Shown here piece by piece: positions 8,220-15,145 of a stretch of 24,125 nucleotides of DNA (its first letter is position 1; every line of letters starts with the position of its first letter). A program made the position numbers and the translations under genes. The notes under the pieces were generated by a model. The model searched no databases. It was not told the origin of the DNA and saw only the letters and a program-made list of their open reading frames with translations. Origin of the DNA: JBFGCT01 sp041581055 (GTDB lineage Bacteria > Actinomycetota > Acidimicrobiia > Acidimicrobiales > Ilumatobacteraceae). The DNA is taken from contig JBFGCT010000046.1 in NCBI GenBank assembly GCA_041581055.1, forward strand, positions 1 to 24,125, written 5' to 3'.

Positions 8220-8233
8220 CACCAGATCTGGTG
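8220..8233. promoter_or_regulatory. 14-bp perfect palindrome in the nrdA leader
   Basis: CACCAGATCTGGTG reads identically on both strands. The word ACACCAGAT also occurs 41 bp upstream, inside the leader hairpin. It may be an operator half-pair or an RNA stem. No known regulator is recognised. Confidence 0.4.
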
Positions 8234-8280
8234 GTCGGCACGCATCGAAGCGGGCAAGCAATCCAATGACGACAATCGCT

Positions 8281-8285
8281 GGGAG
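8281..8285 (+). promoter_or_regulatory. Ribosome binding site of nrdA
   Basis: GGGAG lies 6 nt before the ATG at 8292. This decides the start against the longer open frame beginning at 8184, which would overlap the leader structures. Confidence 0.7.
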
Positions 8286-8291
8286 CGACTG

Positions 8292-10823
8292 ATGACACTG
8301 ATCGACGACGACGTAGCGGCCATTCAGGCGGACTCCGGCGAGCGGAGCGCGAACGACGTCGCCAAGCTGAGGAGTACCGACGACGGCGCCCTGCCGGCGG
8401 CCGGGGCCTCGGACCCGACCGCGGGAGGCGCCGCGGTGATGAGGGTGAAGAAGCGCAACGGGTCGCTCGAGCCGGTCGACCTCAACAAGATCGTCAACGC
8501 GATCGCGAGGGCGTCCGAGGGCCTGCTCGGGGTCGACCCGATGCGGGTCGCCACCCGGACGATCTCCGCGCTCGCCGACGGCGCGAGCACGCGCGAGCTC
8601 GACGACCTGTCGATCCGCACCGCGGCGGGGTTGATCGTCGAGGAGCCGAACTACTCCAAGCTCGCCTCCCGCCTGCTGGCGACCGTGATCGACAAAGAGG
8701 TCCGCAACCAGAACATCCCGTGGTTCTCCGAGTCGATCAAGGCCGGCCACGCCGAGGGGCTGGTCGCGCCGCAGGTGCTCGAGTTCGTCGAGGCCAACGC
8801 GCCCGCGCTCAACGCGGCGATCAACTCCGACCGCGACCGGCAGTTCGAGTTCTTCGGCCTGCGCACCGTCTACGACCGCTACCTGCTCCGCCACCCGCAA
8901 CGGCGCGACGTCATCGAGACGCCGCAGTACTTCTTCCTGCGCGTCGCCTGCGGCCTGTCGACCGACGTCGACGAGGCGGTCGCCTTCTACGACCTGATGT
9001 CGTCGCTGGCGTACCTGCCGTCGAGCCCGACGCTGTTCAACTCGGGCACGACGCACAGCCAGATGTCGAGCTGCTACCTGCTCGACTCCCCCGTCGACAG
9101 CCTCGAGGGGATCTACAAGCGGTACACCGACATCGCCAAGCTCTCCAAGTTCGCCGGCGGCATCGGCGTCGCCTGGCACCGCGTCCGCTCCAAGGGCAGC
9201 CTGATCACCGGCACGAACGGGCTGTCCAACGGCATCGTCCCGTGGCTGCGCACGCTCGACTCGTCGGTCGCCGCGGTCAACCAGGGAGGGCGCCGGAAGG
9301 GCGCCGCCTGCGTCTACCTCGAGTCGTGGCACGCCGATATCGAGGACTTCCTCGAACTGCGTGACAACACCGGCGACCACGCCCGCCGGACCCACAACCT
9401 GAACATCGCCAACTGGGTGCCCGACCTGTTCATGGAGCGCGTCGAGAAGGATTGGCAGTGGTCGCTGTTCGACCCGAAGAAGGTGCCGGCGCTCACCGAC
9501 CTCTACGGCGATGACTTCGCCCGCGAGTACCAGCGGGCCGAGGAGCAGGGGCTCTACGAGAAGCAGGTTCCCGCCCGCCAGCTCTACTCGCGGATGATGC
9601 GCACGCTGGCCCAGACCGGCAACGGCTGGATGACGTTCAAGGACGCCTCCAACCTGAAGTGCAACCAGACCGGCCAGGTCAACGACGACGGCAGCCCGCG
9701 GGTGGTGCACCTGTCGAACCTGTGCACCGAGATCCTCGAGATCACCGACCAGCAGAACACCGCGGTGTGCAACCTCGGGTCGCTGAACCTCGGCGCCTTC
9801 GTCGACGGCGCCGGCGAGTTCGACTTCGCCAAGCTCGGCCGGGTCGTGCGCCAGGTCGTGCCGTTCCTCGACCGGGTCATCGACATCAACTACTACCCGA
9901 CGCCGGAGGCCGAGCACTCCAACCACGTGTGGCGCCCGGTGGGGCTCGGCATGATGGGCCTCCAGGACGTGTTCTTCAAGCAGGGCCTGGCGTTCGACTC
10001 GCCGGCGGCGCAGGAGCTGTCGAGGCGGATCAGCGCCCACATCTACTTCCACGCCCTGTGGGCGTCGACCGACCTCGCCGAGCGCAACGGCCCGCACGAG
10101 GCCTACGCCAGCACGCGGGCGGCGTCCGGCGAGCTGCAGTTCGACCTGTGGGGCGCCGAGCCGCCGGCCGAGCTCGACTGGGAGGCGCTGCGCGGCCGGA
10201 TCGGTGGGCACGGGCTGCGCAACAGCCTGCTGATCGCCATCGCCCCGACCGCCACGATCGCCTCGATCGTCGGTTGCTACGAGTGCATCGAGCCGCAGAT
10301 CTCCAACCTGTTCAAGCGCGAGACGCTGTCGGGCGAGTTCATGCAGATCAACCGCTACCTGGTGCGCGAGCTGCAGTCGCGCGGCCTGTGGGACGAGCGG
10401 ATGATCTCCGACATCAAGAAGTCCGAGGGGTCGGTGCACGACGTCGAGCGCATCCCGGCCGAGCTGCGCGAGGTCTACCGCACGGCGTGGGAGATCCCGC
10501 AGCGGGCGCTGATCGACATGGCCGCCGACCGCGGCGCGTTCATCGACCAGAGCCAGTCGCTCAACCTGTTCATCGAGACGCCGACGATCGGCAAGCTCTC
10601 CTCGATGTACCTCCACGCGTGGAAGCGGGGCCTCAAGACGACGTACTACCTGCGCAGCCGGGCGGCGACGAAGATCAACAAGGCGACCGTCGCCTCCGGC
10701 GGCGGTGGACCGGCGCCCGACCCCGGTGGCGGCGCGCCCGAACCCGAGCGCAAGGCGTTCACCGACGACGAGGCTGTCGCCTGCAGCCTCGAGAATCCCG
10801 AGACCTGCGAGGCGTGCGACTGA
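8292..10823 (+). CDS. nrdA: Class I ribonucleoside-diphosphate reductase, alpha (catalytic) subunit
   Basis: 843 residues. Reduces ribonucleoside diphosphates to deoxyribonucleotides, using a radical delivered by NrdB. After a ~48-residue variable N-terminus comes an ATP-cone (MRVKKRNGSLEPVDLNKIV, residues ~50-140), so dATP/ATP activity control is likely. Active-site residues are all present: Cys261 (SSCYLL) and Cys493 (AVCNLGSLNL) as the reducing pair, and thiyl-radical Cys478 with Glu480 (NLCTE). Also present are Tyr785-Tyr786 (KTTYYLRSR) for radical transfer and a C-terminal Cys839-x-x-Cys842 for reactivation by thioredoxin or glutaredoxin. PTATIASIVGCYECIEPQ is a family block. The last codon overlaps the nrdB start by one base (TGATG), so translation is coupled. 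Expression is presumably set by the promoter at 8136-8165. Confidence 0.98.
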   Translation: MTLIDDDVAAIQADSGERSANDVAKLRSTDDGALPAAGASDPTAGGAAVMRVKKRNGSLEPVDLNKIVNAIARASEGLLGVDPMRVATRTISALADGASTRELDDLSIRTAAGLIVEEPNYSKLASRLLATVIDKEVRNQNIPWFSESIKAGHAEGLVAPQVLEFVEANAPALNAAINSDRDRQFEFFGLRTVYDRYLLRHPQRRDVIETPQYFFLRVACGLSTDVDEAVAFYDLMSSLAYLPSSPTLFNSGTTHSQMSSCYLLDSPVDSLEGIYKRYTDIAKLSKFAGGIGVAWHRVRSKGSLITGTNGLSNGIVPWLRTLDSSVAAVNQGGRRKGAACVYLESWHADIEDFLELRDNTGDHARRTHNLNIANWVPDLFMERVEKDWQWSLFDPKKVPALTDLYGDDFAREYQRAEEQGLYEKQVPARQLYSRMMRTLAQTGNGWMTFKDASNLKCNQTGQVNDDGSPRVVHLSNLCTEILEITDQQNTAVCNLGSLNLGAFVDGAGEFDFAKLGRVVRQVVPFLDRVIDINYYPTPEAEHSNHVWRPVGLGMMGLQDVFFKQGLAFDSPAAQELSRRISAHIYFHALWASTDLAERNGPHEAYASTRAASGELQFDLWGAEPPAELDWEALRGRIGGHGLRNSLLIAIAPTATIASIVGCYECIEPQISNLFKRETLSGEFMQINRYLVRELQSRGLWDERMISDIKKSEGSVHDVERIPAELREVYRTAWEIPQRALIDMAADRGAFIDQSQSLNLFIETPTIGKLSSMYLHAWKRGLKTTYYLRSRAATKINKATVASGGGGPAPDPGGGAPEPERKAFTDDEAVACSLENPETCEACD

Positions 10824-11944
10824 TGGCGCTCATCGACCCGATCACCGTCCCCGAGTCCCACGAGCCGCACACGACCCAGGTCCCGGAGGGCTTCCACGGC
10901 CTCGACGCCGACGCCCCGGTCGACGCGCCGCTCGCCCGCCCGGCGAACATCCTCGAACCCGGCTTCGACCTGACGCTGCGGCCGATGCGCTACCCGGTGT
11001 TCTACGACATGTACCGCGACGCGATCAAGAACACGTGGACGGTCGACGAGATCGACTTCTCCGACGACCTCGTCGACCTCGACCGCAAGCTGATGCCGGC
11101 CGAGAAGCACCTCGTGTCGCGGCTCGTCGCGTTCTTCGCCACCGGCGACTCGATCGTCTCCAACAACCTCGTGCTCAACCTGTACCAGCACGTGAACTCG
11201 CCCGAGGCGCGGATGTACCTGTCGCGCCAGCTGTACGAGGAGGCGCTGCACGTCCAGTTCTACCTGACGCTGCTCGACAACTACATCCCCGACCTGGGAG
11301 AGCGCGAGGCGGCGTTCGCGGCGATCAACAACATCCCCTCGATCAAGTCCAAGGCCGAGTTCTGCTTCAAGTGGATGGACTCGATCGAGTCGCTCGACCG
11401 GCTCGAAACGCCCGAGCACCGCAAGCGGTTCCTGCTCAACCTGATCTGTTTCGCCACCTGCATCGAGGGGCTGTTCTTCTTCGCCGCGTTCGCGTACGTG
11501 TACTTCCTGCGGTCCAAGGGCCTGCTCAACGGGCTCGCCGACGGCACGAACTGGGTGTTCCGCGACGAGTCGTGCCACATGAACTTCGCGCTCGAGGTCG
11601 TCGCCACGGTGCGCGTCGAGGAGCCCGAGCTGTTCGACGAGCAGCTCGAGGCCGACATCCGCGAGATGTTGCGCGACGCCATCGACTGCGAGACCGAGTT
11701 CGCCGCCGACGTCCTCGGCGAGGGCGTCCCCGGCATGAGCCTCGCCGACACCAGGACGTACCTCGAGTACGTCGCCGACATCCGGCTCGCGCAGTTGGGC
11801 TACACCACCGAGTACCACGCGAAGAACCCGTTCTCGTTCATGGAGCTGCAGGACGTGCAGGGGCTGTCGAACTTCTTCGAGCGCACGGTGTCGAGCTACC
11901 AGACCGGCATCGAGGGCGACGTCTCCTTCGACGAGGACTTCTGA
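10823..11944 (+). CDS. nrdB: Class I ribonucleoside-diphosphate reductase, beta (radical) subunit
   Basis: 373 residues. Houses the dimetal centre that generates the radical used by NrdA. All six carboxylate/histidine ligands are visible by alignment to E. coli R2: Asp109 (TGDSIV), Glu140 and His143 (EEALH), Glu215 (CIEGLFFF), Glu249 and His252 (RDESCH). The radical position, Tyr122 in E. coli and Phe in Chlamydia class Ic, is Tyr147 here (HVQFY), so this looks like a tyrosyl-radical enzyme. The metal (Fe or Mn) cannot be read from sequence. The acidic, aromatic C-terminal tail (DVSFDEDF) is the expected NrdA-docking peptide. The ATG overlaps the nrdA stop. The final codons are part of the tandem repeat that continues downstream. 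Confidence 0.97.
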   Translation: MALIDPITVPESHEPHTTQVPEGFHGLDADAPVDAPLARPANILEPGFDLTLRPMRYPVFYDMYRDAIKNTWTVDEIDFSDDLVDLDRKLMPAEKHLVSRLVAFFATGDSIVSNNLVLNLYQHVNSPEARMYLSRQLYEEALHVQFYLTLLDNYIPDLGEREAAFAAINNIPSIKSKAEFCFKWMDSIESLDRLETPEHRKRFLLNLICFATCIEGLFFFAAFAYVYFLRSKGLLNGLADGTNWVFRDESCHMNFALEVVATVRVEEPELFDEQLEADIREMLRDAIDCETEFAADVLGEGVPGMSLADTRTYLEYVADIRLAQLGYTTEYHAKNPFSFMELQDVQGLSNFFERTVSSYQTGIEGDVSFDEDF

Positions 11945-12036
11945 CCGGCGGCGGCGGACGTCTGACCCGGTGGGGGTTGACTTCTGACCGGCGGCGCGGA
12001 CTTCTGACCCGGTGCGGGTTGACCGGCGGCGCGAAG
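11936..12036 (+). repeat. Imperfect tandem repeat starting inside the nrdB stop region
   Basis: Two ~42-nt units (11936-11978 and 11979-12020) and a partial third (12021-12036) follow head to tail. Each unit is made of two ~21-nt halves built on GACTTCTGACC or GACGTCTGACCC. The word GACTTCTGACC, which contains the last two codons and stop of nrdB, occurs at 11936, 11979 and 11999, with a one-base variant at 11957. This looks like slippage or duplication of the nrdB 3' end into the nrdB-lyase spacer. No terminator-like T-run is present. Confidence 0.8.
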
Positions 12037-12044
12037 ATGGCGCG

Positions 12045-12950
12045 GTGACGCCGATCCGACCGACCGTCGTGCTGCGCGACGTCAGCTTGCGCGACGGGTT
12101 GCAGGACGAGGCGCCGATCCCGACCGAGGTCAAGCTGGCGCTGTTCGAAGCGCTGGTCGCGGCCGGCGTGCGGGAGCTCGAGCTGACGAGCTTCGTCCGG
12201 CCGGACCGGGTGCCGGCGATGGCCGACGCCGACCGGATGTGTGCGGCGACCGCCGATTCCGACGTCGTGCGGTGGGGCCTGGTGCTCAACCGCCGCGGCG
12301 TCGAGCGGGCACTCGCCGCCGGCCTGACGCACCTGCAGTACGTCGTGTCGGTGAGCGAGACGCACAGCCGGGAGAACGCGGGCGCCGGCACCGAGGACGC
12401 GATCGCCGCGTTCGAGGCGGTGGCCGAGCCGGCGTTGTCCGCCGGCGCCGTGGTCGAGATGACGCTGTCGACCGCCTTCGGCTGCCCGTACGAGCAGCGG
12501 ATCGCGCCGGCGCGCGTCGTCGACGTGGCCCGCCGGGTGGCCGCCGCCGGGGCCTCGTCGATCGGCCTCGCCGACACGATCGGCGTGGCGATCCCCGCCG
12601 AGGTCGCCCGGCTGGTCGATCTGGTGTCCGCCGCCGTCGAGGTGCCCGTCGGCGTCCACCTCCACGACACGCGCGGCCTCGCCATGGCCAACGCGCTCAC
12701 CGCCCTCGACCACGGCGTGGCCCGCTTCGACGCCAGCGTCGGCGGCCTGGGCGGCTGCCCGTTCGCCCCCGGGGCCAGCGGGAACCTGCCGATCGAGGAT
12801 CTCGCGCACGCGCTCGGCGAGATGGGCGTGGAGACCGGTTGCTCGGTGCCCGGCCTCGTCGGGGCCGCGGCGGTGGCCTGTGCCGCCGTCGGCCGTCCGG
12901 TGGCGAGCCACGTCGGCGTCGCCGGCCCCCGCTTCCCGCCGACGCCCTGA
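12045..12950 (+). CDS. Hydroxymethylglutaryl-CoA lyase family protein (DRE-TIM metallolyase)
   Basis: 301 residues, typical for the family. HMG-CoA lyase splits HMG-CoA into acetoacetate and acetyl-CoA, the last step of leucine breakdown. Residues that define the family are present: Arg16-Asp17 in LRDVSLRDGLQDE, metal ligands His205 and His207 (VHLHDTRG), and Cys238 in GGLGGCPFAPGASGN. The His207-to-Cys238 spacing equals that between His235 and Cys266 of the human enzyme. Related citramalate- or other acyl-CoA-cleaving enzymes cannot be excluded. The GTG at 12045 is chosen because the region just upstream is the nrdB repeat and the family needs only a short lead to the RDGLQ motif; the frame stays open back to 12012. 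Likely transcribed after nrdAB or from a promoter not seen. The inverted repeat at 12970 follows it. Confidence 0.9.
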   Translation: MTPIRPTVVLRDVSLRDGLQDEAPIPTEVKLALFEALVAAGVRELELTSFVRPDRVPAMADADRMCAATADSDVVRWGLVLNRRGVERALAAGLTHLQYVVSVSETHSRENAGAGTEDAIAAFEAVAEPALSAGAVVEMTLSTAFGCPYEQRIAPARVVDVARRVAAAGASSIGLADTIGVAIPAEVARLVDLVSAAVEVPVGVHLHDTRGLAMANALTALDHGVARFDASVGGLGGCPFAPGASGNLPIEDLAHALGEMGVETGCSVPGLVGAAAVACAAVGRPVASHVGVAGPRFPPTP

Positions 12951-12969
12951 CGCCGCCCGAAACCGTCGT

Positions 12970-13016
12970 TTGCGTCGCGATTCTGGTGGGGGGGTCGGCT
13001 CACAATCGCGACGCAA
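12970..13016. repeat. 13-bp perfect inverted repeat, possible terminator or dispersed palindromic element
   Basis: TTGCGTCGCGATT (12970-12982) and AATCGCGACGCAA (13004-13016) are exact reverse complements around a 21-nt G-rich loop. Four further outer pairs (two G-U in RNA) extend the stem to about 17 bp. It lies 19 nt after the lyase stop and ends 39 nt before the ATPase start. It lacks a T-run, so it is not a classical intrinsic terminator. Confidence 0.75.
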
Positions 13017-13042
13017 GCGGGTTGGGGCGGGGTGGGGGCCGA

Positions 13043-13048
13043 TACCGT
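13043..13048 (+). promoter_or_regulatory. Putative -10 box (TACCGT) for the ATPase pair
   Basis: A TAnnnT hexamer lies 7 nt before the ATG at 13056. It supports that start over the upstream GTG codons at 13032, 13047 and 13053, and suggests a leaderless transcript. Confidence 0.45.
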
Positions 13049-13055
13049 GGCCGTG

Positions 13056-14003
13056 ATGGAACCAGCGGGTGCCGGTTGGCTGACGAGCACCCGCGTGGCG
13101 ATCGTCGCGGGCAAGGGCGGGGTCGGATCCTCGACGGTCGCCGCGGCGTACGCGCTGGCCGTCGCGCGACAGGGCGCCGACGTGTTGTTCATCGCCGTCG
13201 ATGGCCGGCCCGGGATGGGGCCGCTGCTCGGCGGCGACGAGCTCGGCGACCGCGACCAGGTGCTGCAGCGCCTCGACGGCGGCGGCCAGGTGCGCGGTCG
13301 GACGATCCCCGCCGAGCAGGCGTTCAGCGACTATCTGGAGCTGAAGGGCGTCGGCGGTTTGCTCCGACGGGCGGCGACCTCGGCGTCGCTGCCGATGATC
13401 GCCGCCGCCACGCCCGGACTCGAGCACCTGCTCGTGCTCGGGATGATCAAGCAGCTGGAGAAGGACGGCGCGGCCGACCTGATCGTGGTCGACGCGCCGC
13501 CGGCCGGCCACGCCGCCCCGTTCCTGCGTTCGGCCCGCGGGCTGTCCGACGTCGTCAAATCCGGTCCGGTCACCGAGCAGGCCGAGGAGGTGAGCGAGAT
13601 GCTCGCCGACCCCCGCCGGTCGCAGGTGATGCTCGTGACCCTCCCCGAGGAGACCCCGGTCAACGAGGTCGTCGAGCTGGCGGCCGACCTCGGCGACGGT
13701 GTCGGGATGACCTTCCTGCCGCTGGTGGTCAACGCCTGCTGGGCCGACCGGCCCGGGCTGGCGAAGACGCCGGCGATGGCCGCCCGCTCGCACAAGACCA
13801 AGCTCACCGGGGAGGCGAAGGAAGCCCTCGAGTCGGCCGCCGGCTTCGGACGGGTGCGGCTCGAGCAGCAGCGGCGCCAACTCGACCGGCTGCGCGCTGC
13901 GCTCGACCTGCCGATCATCCAACTGCCGCGGCTGACGACGACCGAACTCGGACCCGACGACCTGCCCGATCTGGCCGCGGCGTTGGCCGGAGCCGAGCTG
14001 TGA
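13056..14003 (+). CDS. ArsA/Get3-like ATPase, first of a pair (Rv3679-like)
   Basis: 315 residues, SIMIBI-class ATPase fold. From memory, it matches M. tuberculosis Rv3679, the partner of Rv3680 in a Get3-like heterocomplex; the cellular job in this organism is unknown. The nucleotide loop reads AGKGGVGSST (residues 18-27). The signature lysine Lys20 is kept, but the standard P-loop lysine is Ser25, where Rv3679 and other members have Lys. DLIVVDAPPAGHAAPFLRSA is the switch-II-like block, and VNACWADRPGL lies late. The C-terminus is helical. The last four bases overlap the start of the second ATPase gene, indicating a coupled pair. Without the P-loop lysine this subunit may bind nucleotide poorly or serve mainly as a trans partner (inference). 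Confidence 0.88.
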   Translation: MEPAGAGWLTSTRVAIVAGKGGVGSSTVAAAYALAVARQGADVLFIAVDGRPGMGPLLGGDELGDRDQVLQRLDGGGQVRGRTIPAEQAFSDYLELKGVGGLLRRAATSASLPMIAAATPGLEHLLVLGMIKQLEKDGAADLIVVDAPPAGHAAPFLRSARGLSDVVKSGPVTEQAEEVSEMLADPRRSQVMLVTLPEETPVNEVVELAADLGDGVGMTFLPLVVNACWADRPGLAKTPAMAARSHKTKLTGEAKEALESAAGFGRVRLEQQRRQLDRLRAALDLPIIQLPRLTTTELGPDDLPDLAAALAGAEL

Positions 14004-15133
14004 ACCGCTCGAGCGCAGTCGAGTCGCCGGCCCTCCACGACGCGATCCTCGGCGCCGACCTCCTCGTCACCTGCGGCCCCGGCGGCGTCGGCAAGACCAC
14101 GACGGCGGCGGCCCTCGGCGTGGCGGCGGCCCGCAGTGGCCGCCGGGTCGTCGTCGTCACCGTCGATCCGGCCCGCCGGCTGGCCGACGCGCTCGGGCTC
14201 GAGCAGGGAGCGGCGGCGAACGACCCGCACCTGGTCAAGGGCGTCACCAAGCGGGCCAGTGACGGCGCGCTCTGGGCCCTGATGCTCGACGCGGAGACGA
14301 CGTTCGACCGGCTCGTGCACGAGCAGGCGGGGAGCGAGCGGCAGGCCGAGGCGGTGCTCAACAACCCGGTGTACCGGGCGATCTCCGGCTCGCTGGCCGG
14401 GGCGCAGGAGTACATGGCGATCGAGCGGTTGCACCAGTTGCACACGAGCGGCGAGTGGGATCTGGTGATCGTCGACACCCCGCCGTCGCGGCACGCGATC
14501 GACCTGCTCGAGGCCCCTGACCGGCTGGTGCGCTTCCTGTCCCACCCCGTGTACCGGACGCTGACGATGGGTCAACGGGCGTTCGCCAGGGTGACCAACG
14601 CCGCCGCCGGCGCGTTCCTCTGGGCGGTGAAGCGGCTCGCCGGCCCGCAGATCGTGGAGGACACGATCGAGTTCTTCCGCTCGCTGGCCAACATCGAGGG
14701 CGGGCTGCGCCATCGGGCCAAGGAGGTCTCCGAGCTGTTGCACTCCGACGCGGCGACGTTCGTCGTCGTGTGCAGCCCGCGGGCGGAGGCGATGAGCGAG
14801 GCCGAGCACCTCGTCGAGGCCCTCGGCGAGGGTGGGTACCCGTTCGGCGGCGTCGTCGTCAATCTGATCCACCCGCTTCCCGCGGCGCTCACCGTCGCCG
14901 ACGAGGCCGCGCTGGCCGATCTCGCCGACGGCCCGCTGGCCGACCACGTCGACTGGCACGGCGAGCTGACCGAGCTGGCCGAGGCCGAGCGCCAGGAGCT
15001 CGAGGTGTTGCGCTCGATGGCGGGCGACGTGCCGTTCGTCGAGCTGCCGCTGCTCGACGTCGACATCCACGACGTGCCGGGACTGGCCGGGCTCGCCGAG
15101 CGGCTGCTCGGGCGGGTTCCGGTCGGGCGCTAG
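14000..15133 (+). CDS. ArsA/Get3-like ATPase, second of a pair (Rv3680-like)
   Basis: 377 residues. Its loop reads TCGPGGVGKTTTAAA (residues 24-38): the P-loop lysine Lys32 is present, but the first, intersubunit signature lysine is Pro27. The M. tuberculosis homologue Rv3680, as I remember it, also lacks that first lysine. Other family blocks are VTVDPARRLADALGL, LAGAQEYMAIERL, WDLVIVDTPPSRHAIDLL (switch II) and FVVVCSPRAEAMSEAEHLVEAL. Despite the arsenite-pump family name there is no ArsB nearby, and the paired layout argues for a Get3-like or regulatory ATPase rather than arsenic export. The start is the GTG at 14000, overlapping the previous stop as GTGA, so the two are co-translated. No transmembrane segment is obvious; a hydrophobic helical stretch near residues 180-215 could be the client-binding region (inference). 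Confidence 0.92.
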   Translation: MNRSSAVESPALHDAILGADLLVTCGPGGVGKTTTAAALGVAAARSGRRVVVVTVDPARRLADALGLEQGAAANDPHLVKGVTKRASDGALWALMLDAETTFDRLVHEQAGSERQAEAVLNNPVYRAISGSLAGAQEYMAIERLHQLHTSGEWDLVIVDTPPSRHAIDLLEAPDRLVRFLSHPVYRTLTMGQRAFARVTNAAAGAFLWAVKRLAGPQIVEDTIEFFRSLANIEGGLRHRAKEVSELLHSDAATFVVVCSPRAEAMSEAEHLVEALGEGGYPFGGVVVNLIHPLPAALTVADEAALADLADGPLADHVDWHGELTELAEAERQELEVLRSMAGDVPFVELPLLDVDIHDVPGLAGLAERLLGRVPVGR

Positions 15134-15136
15134 CGT
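15131..15136 (+). promoter_or_regulatory. Possible -10 box (TAGCGT) for the serine hydrolase
   Basis: A TAnnnT hexamer 9 nt before the ATG at 15146. Its first three bases are the stop codon of the preceding gene, so chance is more likely here than at other starts. Confidence 0.25.
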
Positions 15137-15145
15137 CCTGCGCCG

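Noticed and set aside
8166..8291. Cobalamin riboswitch ahead of the ribonucleotide reductase genes
   Set aside because: The leader is too short and lacks the conserved B12-box-like core; the enzyme is class I, not the B12-dependent class II.
11936..12036. CRISPR array
   Set aside because: The repeats are direct, imperfect, contiguous and without unique spacers.
12239..13999. The upstream 587 codons of a long plus-strand frame ending at 15133
   Set aside because: Arg-rich, low-complexity translation overlapping the lyase and the first ATPase in another frame. The real gene in this frame starts at the GTG at 14000.
13056..15133. Arsenite efflux (ArsA of an ArsAB pump)
   Set aside because: No ArsB, ArsR, ArsC or ArsD is nearby; two adjacent half-size ATPases match the actinobacterial Rv3679/Rv3680 layout instead.
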